From assembly GCF_039511225.1 (NCBI RefSeq), contig NZ_CP154261.1, positions 2,976,001-3,040,000 of the forward strand: a DNA stretch of 64,000 nucleotides, in the 5' to 3' direction. Positions 35,611 to 45,468 of the stretch are shown piece by piece; position 1 is the stretch's first letter, and each line of letters opens with the position of its first letter. The stretch is from Sphingobacterium multivorum (GTDB lineage Bacteria; Bacteroidota; Bacteroidia; Sphingobacteriales; Sphingobacteriaceae). Both the position numbers and the translations under genes were made by a program. The notes below the pieces were generated by a model, which saw nothing but the letters and a program-made list of their open reading frames with translations, made no database searches and had not been told where the DNA came from.

Positions 35611-36768
35611 TTATTTTCCTTCGTAAGCGGTTTCATAAATTGCAAGAAAATCTGCTTTGCTAACGGGCTTGGGGTTTGATGGGTGACAGAAATCTGCAAA
35701 CGCCAGTTCTGATAACGGTTGCAGATGTTCCTTTTGCACGCCTATCGCAGATAATTGTGTAGGCAGTCCCAAACGTACATTGAGGTCAAACAGATAGTCT
35801 ACAACCCTGTCTCCAGCATGACTGCCGAGCCCTAAAGCCATGGCCATTTTATCGAAACGATCTTCAAAACCGACATAATTAAACTGCATGCCATAGGGAA
35901 GATTTACCGCGTTGGCCAGTCCATGATGGGTATCAAGGAGCGAGGACAGCGGATGCGCTAAACTATGAACGACTCCTAATCCCTTCTGAAAAGCAACAGC
36001 TCCCATCAATGATGCCAAAAGCATTTTAGAGCGGGATGGCAAGTCTGATTCTTTCGTAGCACACTCAATAGACGTCGCCACCATGGCCATTCCTTCAAGC
36101 GCTATACCATCACACATCGGATGATACCCTTTGGCCAAATAGGCTTCCATATTGTGGGTAAGTGCGTCCATTCCCGTTGCTGCCGTAATAAACGGTGGCA
36201 GATCCATTGTAAGCAAAGGATCGGCAAATACAATTTTTGCCATCAATCTGGGACTAAACAGAATTCGTTTTTTCTTGGTTTCATCTTCTGAAATAATAGC
36301 ACTACGCCCCACCTCACTCCCAGTCCCGGCGGTCGTAGGTACAGTAATCAATGGTGGTATCTCGTTGGTCACATAGATATCGCCACCGATCAGATCGTCG
36401 TAATCAAATAAATCACGATGATGATTTGCGCGCAAGGCAATTGCCCGTGCTACGTCGAGTGCTGCTCCACCGCCAACGCCAATAATTGAATCTCTATTTT
36501 GCCCTCTAAAGACATCTCCTCCCAAGAGGACATCAGATTTTACTGGATTTTTATGCAAATCATGAAAGACAATAACGTCGATCCCTTTGTTCGTCAGCTT
36601 TTGTTGAACTCCCTTAAAAAATGGCAGTTGGGCGATAGTCGGATCCGTTACCAGTAAAGGGCGATTAAGTCCATTGGTCAATAAATAGTCTGGTAGCTCG
36701 TCGATCACTCCAGCACCAAAACGGATCGGTGTCGGAAAATTAAAACCGTAAATTTTTGCTGTATCCAT
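35611..36768 (-). CDS. Iron-containing alcohol dehydrogenase
   Basis: A 385-residue group III alcohol dehydrogenase. The NAD-binding GGGAALDVARAIAL, TVPTTAGTGSEVG and the metal-binding block GMDALTHNMEAY (Asp/His) plus HSLAHPLSSLLDTHHGLANA (two His) are all present. It oxidises a primary alcohol to the aldehyde with NAD. Within the operon an alcohol oxidation step makes sense if the substrate is an amino alcohol such as ethanolamine, gamma-glutamylated first; putrescine catabolism would instead need an amine oxidase. It lies seven bases after the ligase gene. Confidence 0.94.
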   Translation of the reverse strand: MDTAKIYGFNFPTPIRFGAGVIDELPDYLLTNGLNRPLLVTDPTIAQLPFFKGVQQKLTNKGIDVIVFHDLHKNPVKSDVLLGGDVFRGQNRDSIIGVGGGAALDVARAIALRANHHRDLFDYDDLIGGDIYVTNEIPPLITVPTTAGTGSEVGRSAIISEDETKKKRILFSPRLMAKIVFADPLLTMDLPPFITAATGMDALTHNMEAYLAKGYHPMCDGIALEGMAMVATSIECATKESDLPSRSKMLLASLMGAVAFQKGLGVVHSLAHPLSSLLDTHHGLANAVNLPYGMQFNYVGFEDRFDKMAMALGLGSHAGDRVVDYLFDLNVRLGLPTQLSAIGVQKEHLQPLSELAFADFCHPSNPKPVSKADFLAIYETAYEGK

Positions 36769-36775
36769 TGTTCAG

Positions 36776-38137
36776 TTAAATAATTTCAAAATATCTTTTT
36801 GTTTCCCAATCTGTGACCTGCTCAGAAAATTGTCGCCATTCCCATAACCGTGATTTACAAAAATGATCGACAAACTTTTGGCCAAATAGCTCGGAGGCTA
36901 TTTGCGATTGCGCCATTCGAGCGGTCGCATCGTGGAGGTTTCTTGGTAACACGCCGTGTTGCAGATCTTTATAACCATTACCGCTAGTATGTCGATTATC
37001 CAATGGCAATTTATACTTGATGCCATACAACCCGCTAGCCAAACATGCTGCTACTGCCAAATAAGGGTTCACATCTGAGCCGACAACACGATGTTCAATG
37101 CGTGTGGCTTTGGGGCCACCTTCGATGACGCGGAGTGCTGTGGTACGATTATCTATGCCCCAAGTCAGGGTTGTCGGTGCCCATGCTCCTTCAGTCAGCC
37201 TTTTATAACTGTTAACAGTGGGCGCCAATAACGGTAGAATATCAGGTAAACAATACAATTGCCCAGCAAGAAAATGCTTCATCAACTGGCTCATTCCGAG
37301 TTCATCATCTTTATCATAAAAGAGGTTGTTCTGTTTGTTGAGATCCCAAAGACTTTGATGTACATGGCCACTGCAGCCTGGTAAGTCCTTGGTCTGTTTC
37401 GCCATAAAACTCGCCGTGATATTATGTTTTTTTCCGATGTCCTTAACCGCAGATTTAAAGAGCGTAGCCCTATCCGCAGCTTCAAGAGCATCACTACATT
37501 GGATCGCAGCTTCCAGAACACCTGGCCCGGTCTCGGTATGTAGCCCCTCAAGAGGTACACCGAATCTTTCGAGCATAGCCAAAAGATCCTGAAAAAATCC
37601 GTAGTTGTCAGACATCCGTAAGATGGAATAGCCAAACATACCAGATGTTATCGGTGTCATATCTCTAAAACTATTTTGGGGAGCGGCATTATCGGCTTTC
37701 ACGAAATTAAACCATTCAAATTCCTGTGAAAAAATTGGTTTAAATCCGGCAGTCTCCGCCTGTGCAATTATGTTTTTAAGCAGTGATCTTGGGCACACAT
37801 TTTGGTCGCGAGAAAGCGGAGATTCAAAATCAGCTAGAAAAAAGGGAATATCTTCTTGCCAGGGAATCTGTCGAAATGTATTTCCATCAATACGCGCCGG
37901 GAAATCGCCGTATCCTGTATGCCAGCCTGTAATTTCCACATTGTCATAAACCTGATCGTTAACATCCCATCCAAACACCACCGAGCAAAACCCAAATTCA
38001 TTGTCCAGTGCAGAGATAAACTTATCCCGATGCATAAATTTCCCACGGAGCACCCCGTCTATATCAGCGACGGCAACTTTAACGTGCGTACTTGTGCTTG
38101 CTGTTAATTTGGCAATAATTTCATTTTTAGTTATCAT
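36776..38137 (-). CDS. Glutamine synthetase family gamma-glutamyl-amine ligase
   Basis: A 453-residue glutamine-synthetase-fold ligase of the PuuA / gamma-glutamyl-polyamine / gamma-glutamyl-ethanolamide group. Visible motifs are EGLHTETGPGVLEAAIQ, FMAKQTKDLPGCSGHVHQSL and TRIEHRVVGSDVNPYL. These cover the metal, ATP and glutamate sites, while the ammonia site region differs from true GlnA. It joins glutamate to an amine using ATP, making the free amine inert to carry through later steps. Its start overlaps the permease stop by four bases. I favour ethanolamine as the amine; this is inference from the neighbours. Confidence 0.9.
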   Translation of the reverse strand: MITKNEIIAKLTASTSTHVKVAVADIDGVLRGKFMHRDKFISALDNEFGFCSVVFGWDVNDQVYDNVEITGWHTGYGDFPARIDGNTFRQIPWQEDIPFFLADFESPLSRDQNVCPRSLLKNIIAQAETAGFKPIFSQEFEWFNFVKADNAAPQNSFRDMTPITSGMFGYSILRMSDNYGFFQDLLAMLERFGVPLEGLHTETGPGVLEAAIQCSDALEAADRATLFKSAVKDIGKKHNITASFMAKQTKDLPGCSGHVHQSLWDLNKQNNLFYDKDDELGMSQLMKHFLAGQLYCLPDILPLLAPTVNSYKRLTEGAWAPTTLTWGIDNRTTALRVIEGGPKATRIEHRVVGSDVNPYLAVAACLASGLYGIKYKLPLDNRHTSGNGYKDLQHGVLPRNLHDATARMAQSQIASELFGQKFVDHFCKSRLWEWRQFSEQVTDWETKRYFEII

Positions 38138-39456
38138 AATTTGATGGTTTTGTCCTTGTCAAGGAAGATTAGGAAATAGAGGTATGATAAGATGACAAGC
38201 CCAAAGAATAATAGAGCTGTCAACGGGTTATAATATATCATTGCAATGAGACACACGACAGCGATAATCAACGCAATCGCTGGAAACAGCGGATACAAAG
38301 GAACTTTGAATGGGCGTTCCAAATCGGGTTCCTTTTTTCGCAAGGCAAAAAATGACCACATGGATATTATATAAAGACAGATTGCCCCAAAACATGCGAT
38401 GGTAATAATGCCAGCGGTCTTCCCGGTCAATAATGCTATGATGCCAATAGCCATATTGATTAAGAGTGCATTGGCCGGAGTCTTAAATCGTTGATGCACT
38501 TTTCCAAGAATCGACGGTGCATACCCCACTCTCCCAAATTCGAAGGTAGCTCTGCCACCAGCGAGAATGATACCATGAAATGAGGCTATAAGACCCAAAA
38601 GACCAACGCCTATAAGTAGTTTATAGAGAATATGGCTATTGTCAATGACATGTGCAATGGCAAGTGGCAATGGTGAATCGGAGGGTTCAGTGCTTCCGAC
38701 AGGATAAACAACAGCCTCCCAGCCGCCGACACCCACCGCCGACAAAAATGTAATGATACAAAGCACAACTAAAGTTACGATGGCCGATCCAAAGCCGATT
38801 AATACATTTTTCTGTGGATTGATCGTTTCCTCAGCAACATTCGCTACACCTTCAATAGCGAGAAAAAACCAGATGGCAAACGGAATAGCTGCAAAAATAC
38901 CCGAGAAGCCATTGGGCAATGCGTTGTGCTCAAGGTTGGAAAATTCGAAAGCCGGAAATGTAACACCGGCAAATATCAGTAATTCGATAACCGCAAGAAC
39001 AGTTACGACCAATTCAAATGATGCAGCGAGCTTTACGCCCAGTATATTCATTGAAGTGAAAATCACATAGGCCCCAATGGCAAAAATAAGATAGTCAACC
39101 GAAGGATGCAATAAATGTAGATAAGCACCTATAGCAGCAGCAATGGCAGGCGGAGCAAAAACAAACTCGATATTTTGTGCAATACCGGCGACAAATCCCA
39201 AATGCTTGCCCAATCCTCGATTGGCATATTCAAAGGCTCCGCCAGCCTTAGGGATCGCACACGCCATCTCTGTATAGCTGAAGGTAAATGTAAGGTACAT
39301 GATAATAACGAACACTGTAGCAATGGCCAATCCCAATGTGCCGCCTTCTGCCAAACCGAGATTCCATCCAAAATACATTCCCGAGATAACATAGCCTACA
39401 CCCAATCCCCATAACATAACCGGACCAAGGACTTTTTTTAATTGAGGCTCACTCAT
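38134..39456 (-). CDS. Amino acid/ethanolamine permease (Eat-like)
   Basis: A 440-residue APC superfamily transporter with about 12 membrane segments. The N-terminal LGPVMLWGLGVGYVISGMY, the FTFSYTEMACAIPKAGGAFE block and AQNIEFVFAPPAIAAAIGAY strongly resemble the ethanolamine permease group. First gene of the operon. It is divergent from the Lrp/AsnC regulator, which probably controls it. The resemblance is from memory of the family, so putrescine or other amines are not excluded. Confidence 0.9.
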   Translation of the reverse strand: MSEPQLKKVLGPVMLWGLGVGYVISGMYFGWNLGLAEGGTLGLAIATVFVIIMYLTFTFSYTEMACAIPKAGGAFEYANRGLGKHLGFVAGIAQNIEFVFAPPAIAAAIGAYLHLLHPSVDYLIFAIGAYVIFTSMNILGVKLAASFELVVTVLAVIELLIFAGVTFPAFEFSNLEHNALPNGFSGIFAAIPFAIWFFLAIEGVANVAEETINPQKNVLIGFGSAIVTLVVLCIITFLSAVGVGGWEAVVYPVGSTEPSDSPLPLAIAHVIDNSHILYKLLIGVGLLGLIASFHGIILAGGRATFEFGRVGYAPSILGKVHQRFKTPANALLINMAIGIIALLTGKTAGIITIACFGAICLYIISMWSFFALRKKEPDLERPFKVPLYPLFPAIALIIAVVCLIAMIYYNPLTALLFFGLVILSYLYFLIFLDKDKTIKL

Positions 39457-39648
39457 AATTTTATTTAGGTTGGTAAATTGATAGTAATTAATTAATTTAA
39501 ATTTACTACATATAGTTTAAATGATAGTATTATATATCTGTAATTATGGCTATTTTAGTAAAATAATATGGTTGTATTTTATTTACTAGTGTTTACGATC
39601 TAACTACAGTCATAGATATAGTTTTTTTAGATTTAATTTACTACGATA
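39457..39648. promoter_or_regulatory. Divergent promoter region of permease and Lrp genes
   Basis: An AT-rich 192-base region separates the two diverging genes. The string AATTTACTAC occurs twice, once near 39500 and once just before the Lrp ATG. The repeat may be an Lrp-type binding site or chance. No consensus -7 box was clearly seen. Confidence 0.4.
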
Positions 39649-40113
39649 ATGAAATTGGATGAGAAAGACCTCATGCTTCTGGACCTTTTGCAACAGGATG
39701 CGAACATAAGTAACAAGGAAATAGCTGACCGTGTTAATTTATCCATGACTCCCGTATACGAACGTATTAAGAAGTTAATAGCAACCTCCGTTCTCAAACA
39801 GAAAGTCTTTCTGCTGGACAGAAGAAAACTTGATCTTAATCTAATGGTGCTTGTATCCATCAGTATGGAAAAACATTCCAATGAAAGTGCTTTGTTATTT
39901 ATGGAGGAGATACAAAAATTTCCAGAAGTAGTCGAGTGTTTCCACGTAACGGGTGCATTTGACTATCAAATAAAGGTGATGGTTAGGGATGTTGATCACT
40001 ATCATGAATTCAATTTTAATAAACTGGCAACAATCAAGGGAATAAGACATATGGAAAGTTATTTTGTCATGAAAGAAATCGTGAATACAACCCGTCTCCC
40101 AATCTTTCTTTGA
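39649..40113 (+). CDS. Lrp/AsnC family transcriptional regulator
   Basis: A 154-residue regulator with a winged HTH in the first 50 residues (DLLQQDANISNKEIADRVNLSMTPVYERIKKL) and the RAM domain after (DYQIKVMVRDVDHYHEF). Family members sense amino acids and bind as oligomers to divergent intergenic regions. It is divergent from the permease and is the natural candidate regulator of the gamma-glutamyl operon. Confidence 0.95.
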   Translation: MKLDEKDLMLLDLLQQDANISNKEIADRVNLSMTPVYERIKKLIATSVLKQKVFLLDRRKLDLNLMVLVSISMEKHSNESALLFMEEIQKFPEVVECFHVTGAFDYQIKVMVRDVDHYHEFNFNKLATIKGIRHMESYFVMKEIVNTTRLPIFL

Positions 40114-40265
40114 TAATTAGTTTAGCATATTTTGGCTTTACTATGCTGCGCTGACGACTCTCCTAATTTAATTTCCCGGAATTGATGGATTTCATTGGTA
40201 TGGCACCTAGACTTAGGCAATGGTTCATACTTGCAGAACCATGCCTTCTATTTGTATCGTGTTGT

Positions 40266-41210
40266 TTATAAGAGCACAATATTCTCAAGCGATACGCCTA
40301 CTCCCTTAAGAGCTGCGTAGGTTAATTTGTCCATTGAGGCTCCGTCAAAATCGATTGTTTTAATACTCTTATAATATTTATTGGTAAGCGCAAACGTGGG
40401 CCGAAAGGAAACATTTCTAAGAATAACCCCTCTAAATGAACTGTTTGCTAGGTCTGCATTATCGAATTTTACGTCGACAAATACTTGCCCATCAAAGCTT
40501 ATGCCTTTCATATCACAGGACTTAAAGCAAACACCATTGAACTCACAGTGTTCAAAAATGGTTTTTCTGAGATCCGACGCCGTAAATTTGACATCTGTCA
40601 GCTTTATACTATTAAATCTAGCATTGTTCAACTCCGACGCATAAAATTCTGTACGTGCGAGAACGGTCTTGTTGAAATTTGCGTTCGTCATATTACTAGC
40701 AGAAAATGTGCAGTCCGTAAGGTTCGACGAATCAAAATTAGCATCGCGGATATCACTTCCTTTAAAAATGCTTGCCGTGAAATCTGCTGTACTGAAGTCT
40801 GTACCACGCAGCTCACTTCCGAGAAATTTTCTCTTTGGCGCATTTACGCCAGAAAAATCAGTTTCGGCTAGCGTGTTACCGCTAAAATCTGTCAGTAGCG
40901 GCTTTTGTCCCGTATCAGAAAATTTTGCCTCTTCCAGAGAATTTCCTTTCGTGCCATCTAAAGTGCCAATGACCACCTTTTGACTTGCTACGCTATCTCC
41001 TATTTTCGAATTTTCGGCGAAGTAGTTTAGATCGACTGCGAATATTTCCGCAAGTCTATGTAGTGTTATAAAGTCTGGTAAAGACTCTCCCCGCTCCCAT
41101 TTTCCAACTGCCTGGGGGCTGACGAATAAAAGTTCAGCAAGCTGTGCTTGCGACATATTTCGCTCTTTCCGCACTTTGGCAATATTATTACCTAATGTTT
41201 TGTTATCCAT
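40266..41210 (-). CDS. XRE family HTH protein fused to pentapeptide repeats
   Basis: A 314-residue protein. Residues about 6-60 are an XRE-type helix-turn-helix (MSQAQLAELLFVSPQAVGKWERGESLPDFITLHRLAEIF). Residues about 95-280 are pentapeptide repeats of A(D/N)(L/F)xx type, for example ADLANSSFRGVILRNVSF, GSDIRDANFDSSNLTDCTF. Pentapeptide repeats form a beta-helix that in QnrA-like proteins mimics DNA and shields gyrase. The fusion suggests a regulator whose sensor is a beta-helix, or a DNA-binding adaptor. No neighbour explains it. Confidence 0.88.
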   Translation of the reverse strand: MDNKTLGNNIAKVRKERNMSQAQLAELLFVSPQAVGKWERGESLPDFITLHRLAEIFAVDLNYFAENSKIGDSVASQKVVIGTLDGTKGNSLEEAKFSDTGQKPLLTDFSGNTLAETDFSGVNAPKRKFLGSELRGTDFSTADFTASIFKGSDIRDANFDSSNLTDCTFSASNMTNANFNKTVLARTEFYASELNNARFNSIKLTDVKFTASDLRKTIFEHCEFNGVCFKSCDMKGISFDGQVFVDVKFDNADLANSSFRGVILRNVSFRPTFALTNKYYKSIKTIDFDGASMDKLTYAALKGVGVSLENIVLL

Positions 41211-41563
41211 AATTATTGTTTATTGATGATGTTCAACTTTACAAATATATTGAGGCTAATCTGTAATTATCGCGAAAAGGGAAATACCTCTAGTTGTAAT
41301 TATGCTACTTATCGTTGTATTCGAACAACTTCGGGTTGTTATTTCTAGAGTATTGTCCTATACTGTTATTGAAACTATATTTTAAGTAAAACTCCTCAAA
41401 GACGAACCTTTCTTTATAATAATGCCATCGCATATTTTAGATCGTGGGTTATGAGAAAGACAAACTTTAACTAATTTAGGAAGATCTACCACCATGAATA
41501 CCGCCAAGCTAGTTTAAATATTTCTAGAAATTTGATCTATATTTATATACCTAAAATTTACAT
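41211..41563. other. Intergenic, divergent promoters
   Basis: A 353-base stretch between the XRE-pentapeptide gene and the antiporter. A weak hairpin around 41325-41341 with TTCG in the loop is visible. Otherwise no gene or clear control site was recognised. Confidence 0.4.
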
Positions 41564-43141
41564 ATGTTAGAGAATTTTGAGTTTTACCTTTTTTTAGTCC
41601 TACTAATTACGATGTTGATCATGCTGGCGAGAAAAATTCAGGTTGCATACCCTGTTTTACTCGTATTAGCGGGACTTGTAATAAGTTTTATCCCGGGAGT
41701 TCCCCCTATTAAGATAGAACCCGAATTGATATTCATTATTTTTTTACCGCCGCTCCTTTACGAGGCAGCTTGGTCAACTTCCTGGAAAGAACTCTGGCGA
41801 TGGCGCCGGATTATCTTCAGCTTTGCCTTTGTTGTGGTCTTTTTTACAGCATTGTCCGTTGCCGTTTTTGCCAACTATTTTATCCCGGGATTCTCCTTAG
41901 CTCTCGGTTTTCTATTGGGTGGAATAGTTTCCCCCCCTGATGCGGTTAGTGCCGGTGCAATTTTAAAATTCGTGAAGGTACCCAAAAGGCTGGCGTCCAT
42001 ATTGGAAGGTGAAAGTTTGTTGAATGATGCTTCCTCACTAATAATTTTTCGCTTTGCAATGATTGCTGCTGCTACTGGGCAGTATGTATGGTACCAAGCG
42101 GCCGGGAGCTTTATTTGGATGTGTATTGGCGGAGTGGGAATCGGACTTACAATTGCCTTTGTTTTTCTGAAAATGCACAAACTTTTACCAACCGATTCCA
42201 ATACAGACATATTGTTAACTTTTATTGCACCTTTCTCGATGTATTTGATCGCAGAACAACTTCATGCTTCTGGGGTTCTTGCGGTTGTCAGTGGCGGCTT
42301 ATTTCTCTCGTATCGTAGTCACGATTTTTTGAGCAGTGCATCCCGGATTCGGACAGTAACCGTATGGGAAAGCTTTTGCTTTCTGCTGAATGGCATTGTC
42401 TTTATGCTTATCGGATTAGATTTACCGGAAATTGTATCTGGATTGGGTGATACCAATATCTCCACTGCTATTGGCTATGGCATCGCTGTTACAATAGTCC
42501 TTATTCTTGTACGAATTTTTGCAGGGTATGCTGCAGTAATTACGACCTTGATCATGAGAAATTTTATAACGGTTGCAGACGCTCAATCGCCCGGTTGGCA
42601 AACGCCAATGATTATCGGCTGGACTGGAATGCGTGGCGTCGTTTCTTTGGCAGCAGCGCTATCTATCCCATTAACTTTGGCCGACGGAACTCCTTTTCCT
42701 CAAAGGAATCTCATTCTTTTCATCACATTTGTTGTGATTCTGTTAACCTTACTTGTTCAAGGGTTGACCCTCCCTTTTATCTTGAGGAAAATCAAATTAG
42801 TAGATAGAGATTTTGTAAGAAGTGAAAAGGAGATCGATTATGAAATTCAGAATAGATTGGCTCAAGTCGCCGTTGACAAGATTCGTAATGATTACGCGGA
42901 CAAAGTTGAAAGTTTTCCGACCTTAAAGGATCAACTACAGAAGTATGAAAATCAATTGCGGAGCTCCGAGATTATCATTAATTATGCCGAATACCGTAAA
43001 ATCTATATCGATATCCTTGAAACACAGCGTATTTGGCTTATCAATAAAAACCGCGAAGAACTTTTATTGGACGAAGAGATCATCCGCAAACACCTTCGTT
43101 TGTTAGATCTTCAGGAAGAAAGGTTGAATATGAGAAGCTAA
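41564..43141 (+). CDS. CPA1 family Na+/H+ antiporter
   Basis: A 525-residue transporter with about 12 membrane helices. The ion-binding signatures SPPDAVSAGAI (around residue 125) and EGESLLNDASSL mark the NhaP/CPA1 group. The C-terminal about 110 residues (430-525) are cytosolic and rich in charged helices, likely a regulatory tail. Function is exchange of Na+ or K+ for H+, supporting pH and salt homeostasis. Isolated gene followed by a bidirectional hairpin. Confidence 0.94.
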   Translation: MLENFEFYLFLVLLITMLIMLARKIQVAYPVLLVLAGLVISFIPGVPPIKIEPELIFIIFLPPLLYEAAWSTSWKELWRWRRIIFSFAFVVVFFTALSVAVFANYFIPGFSLALGFLLGGIVSPPDAVSAGAILKFVKVPKRLASILEGESLLNDASSLIIFRFAMIAAATGQYVWYQAAGSFIWMCIGGVGIGLTIAFVFLKMHKLLPTDSNTDILLTFIAPFSMYLIAEQLHASGVLAVVSGGLFLSYRSHDFLSSASRIRTVTVWESFCFLLNGIVFMLIGLDLPEIVSGLGDTNISTAIGYGIAVTIVLILVRIFAGYAAVITTLIMRNFITVADAQSPGWQTPMIIGWTGMRGVVSLAAALSIPLTLADGTPFPQRNLILFITFVVILLTLLVQGLTLPFILRKIKLVDRDFVRSEKEIDYEIQNRLAQVAVDKIRNDYADKVESFPTLKDQLQKYENQLRSSEIIINYAEYRKIYIDILETQRIWLINKNREELLLDEEIIRKHLRLLDLQEERLNMRS

Positions 43142-43170
43142 TTTATCCCTAGCTCAGCCTACTGCCGTAC

Positions 43171-43211
43171 ATTTATGATCGACAATGCAGATTGAATTGT
43201 CGATCATAAAT
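43171..43211. terminator. Bidirectional hairpin terminator
   Basis: A perfect 16-bp stem (ATTTATGATCGACAAT / ATTGTCGATCATAAAT) with a 9-base loop, between the convergent antiporter and the 88-residue protein gene. Confidence 0.75.
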
Positions 43212-43221
43212 AACTAATATA

Positions 43222-43488
43222 TTAGTCTTCATCCAAATAAATGTCGTGAACAACAAAACGAATAGACTTGCTAAACACCAACATATCCGCTACATCTTCA
43301 GAATCTATGGCATAGAGTGTTTCTACCCCACCTTCATCCAAAAGTTCGGAATCTGGTATAAGTTCAAAAAAAGTGATTCCTTCAACAATGGATAATTCTT
43401 CTACTTTAACATATGATACATCCTGGCTCTTCCAAAGTGAGAGAATTTCTTTGGAAAACAATCGATAATTATTAGCTTGATTTGACAT
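43222..43488 (-). CDS. Small acidic hypothetical protein
   Basis: An 88-residue acidic protein with no signal peptide or membrane segment and no family I recognise. Two beta-rich stretches, VSYVKVEELSIVEGITFFELIPD and DMLVFSKSIRFVVHDIYLDED, are visible. It lies 39 bases after the serine hydrolase gene on the same strand and may be co-transcribed with it. Confidence 0.55.
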   Translation of the reverse strand: MSNQANNYRLFSKEILSLWKSQDVSYVKVEELSIVEGITFFELIPDSELLDEGGVETLYAIDSEDVADMLVFSKSIRFVVHDIYLDED

Positions 43489-43527
43489 GGTCGCAAATTA
43501 ACAAAAATATGGCTCATTATATTTGTG

Positions 43528-45324
43528 TTATAACGTTTCTAAAATCTTACTTACCCTTTCGTTTTTAGGATTAATTTCGCGAACTTTTTGATAGTTCTTC
43601 TTGGCACTATCTATTTGTCCAGATTTCAGGTAGGCTTCCGCTAAACTATCATAAACATTTTCACTTTTAGGATATAGCACCGTATTCACCTTAAATATGT
43701 CAATAGCTTGGTTTATTTTATGCTGATTGAGCAATTCATAACCTGCACCGTTCAGGAAACCTTCTGAAAGCAACTCATCGTCACTATCCTGTTCTTTTGC
43801 TTTTTGAAAAGCTTTTAATCCATCTTCGAAATTTCCTTCTAAAATAAGCTCTAGTGGAGTCCGGTCATTTGCATTGACTTTCGGATTTTTGGAATAAATC
43901 TTTTTATCACGCAAAACCTGTACAAGCTCATATTGACCGCTTTTGGTATCCTTTGAAAATACTACGTTCACGTTTCGATCTCGCATAACAAAAGTATTTG
44001 CCGACACTTTAACCAACTCTACAGGCTTGTCTAGATTTTGGACTGACATAAGCTTGCCACTCTCACTATAGACCCTTATAACACCGTATTTGCCAGATCG
44101 ATAACGTCCACTATTGACATTCAATTCTTGAGAACTGAGCGGCAAAATTTTATTTATTGGGGCCAGATAATTGGGCCATTGATAGGTTAATGCAACCGCT
44201 CGGACAAGTTCGTTGATAAATTCAGGTTTGTTTGTATTTGTAAGAATAACTACGCCATCACCGCTTGTTTTATTTCCAACAAAATAGGAGCTAAAGCCTT
44301 CGTTCCATCCACCATGGCAAAAATAAGATGAACCGTCGTAATCTTCCAGAAAGACACCTAATCCTATAATAGGTTCAATATAGGGGCTTGTGAATTCTTC
44401 GGCCATCTTCTTGGAAATAACAGTACTACTTTTGCCATTTAAGGTCCGTTGAATATCGATCACGAATCTAGCGTAATCTTCTGCTGTTGACCACAATCCA
44501 GCAGCCGCCTGCTCTGGGTAGACATGATATCTTCCTTCGACTTTTTTACCATCTACAGTATAAGCCGTCGCCGCAAATTGTTTTTTCAACTCAGGAAGAG
44601 GCTGGGCAAAAGTGCTATTTTTCATACCCAAAGGTGAGAGTACCTTTTCTTCCATTATGCTACTATAATCTGTCCCTTCAATATCAACGAGCATCTGTTG
44701 AAGTACGGTATAGCCACCGCCTGAATACCGAAAATTTAAGCCAGGAAGTTTATCAACATACACCATAGGTGTATTAGCAGGCTTTAGACCACTCAGTACT
44801 TCTACCGCTGTAGGAATTGGGTCTGTTGTCCGATAGCCCGGGAAACCACTTACAGTAAGTCCCGCAGTGTGGCTAAGGATATTTTTGAGTGTAACAGTTT
44901 TCGCTCTGGTCCAATTATTTTCGGGTATTTTCCAGGATTTCAGGTATAAATTCACATCGGCATTGGATGCCAACTTGCCAAGCTCCACTTCCTTCAATGC
45001 AGCGTATGCACTTACGGGCTTGCTCATGGACGCCACCTGAAATAAGGTGTTTGACCTAACTGGTGTTTTCGAATCGAGATCGGCAAAACCATACGTTTTG
45101 CTCCATAATATTTCAGCGTTTTTTATCACGGCGATGCTTACACCTGGAACCTGATAAAATTCCATGCGCGATTTAATATTCCAGGCCGGCTCACCCTCAA
45201 AACGAACAGGCGGTATGAGACTCGATTCGACATGAGAAATCTCCTTTATTTTTTGAGGGGTCGTTTGAGCACATGCGGTTGACACTAGTATCGCAAAAAT
45301 TCCAGTAATTGGTAAAGCTTTCAT
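43528..45324 (-). CDS. Secreted serine hydrolase (class C beta-lactamase-like) with TPR tail
   Basis: A 598-residue exported protein. Signal peptide about 1-19. The beta-lactamase/penicillin-binding-like domain has the SxxK motif in ASMSKPVSAY, YSGGGY at the second motif position (Gly where class C enzymes have Asn) and HGGWNEG for the third. Residues about 500-598 carry TPR-like repeats (VYDSLAEAYLKSGQIDSAKKNYQKVREINP). Proteins of this type are peptidases, esterases or transferases of unknown targets. Mature substrate is unknown. Confidence 0.87.
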   Translation of the reverse strand: MKALPITGIFAILVSTACAQTTPQKIKEISHVESSLIPPVRFEGEPAWNIKSRMEFYQVPGVSIAVIKNAEILWSKTYGFADLDSKTPVRSNTLFQVASMSKPVSAYAALKEVELGKLASNADVNLYLKSWKIPENNWTRAKTVTLKNILSHTAGLTVSGFPGYRTTDPIPTAVEVLSGLKPANTPMVYVDKLPGLNFRYSGGGYTVLQQMLVDIEGTDYSSIMEEKVLSPLGMKNSTFAQPLPELKKQFAATAYTVDGKKVEGRYHVYPEQAAAGLWSTAEDYARFVIDIQRTLNGKSSTVISKKMAEEFTSPYIEPIIGLGVFLEDYDGSSYFCHGGWNEGFSSYFVGNKTSGDGVVILTNTNKPEFINELVRAVALTYQWPNYLAPINKILPLSSQELNVNSGRYRSGKYGVIRVYSESGKLMSVQNLDKPVELVKVSANTFVMRDRNVNVVFSKDTKSGQYELVQVLRDKKIYSKNPKVNANDRTPLELILEGNFEDGLKAFQKAKEQDSDDELLSEGFLNGAGYELLNQHKINQAIDIFKVNTVLYPKSENVYDSLAEAYLKSGQIDSAKKNYQKVREINPKNERVSKILETL

Positions 45325-45468
45325 TTTATTTATGATCGTTTAAATGGTGATACGAAGCGTCTCTCCTATCTCTTGCTCGCTTCTTTGTAATTCTTCATTG
45401 ACAGTAGATGCCAATTTTATTGCCAAAACCATAAATCACTGTAAAACAATATTATGCAATAGTATTCC

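Noticed and set aside
33503..39456. Putrescine (Puu) pathway as the role of the five-gene operon
   Set aside because: Ligase, aldehyde dehydrogenase and hydrolase fit, but no FAD amine oxidase (PuuB) is present and an alcohol dehydrogenase takes its place; the permease resembles the ethanolamine type.
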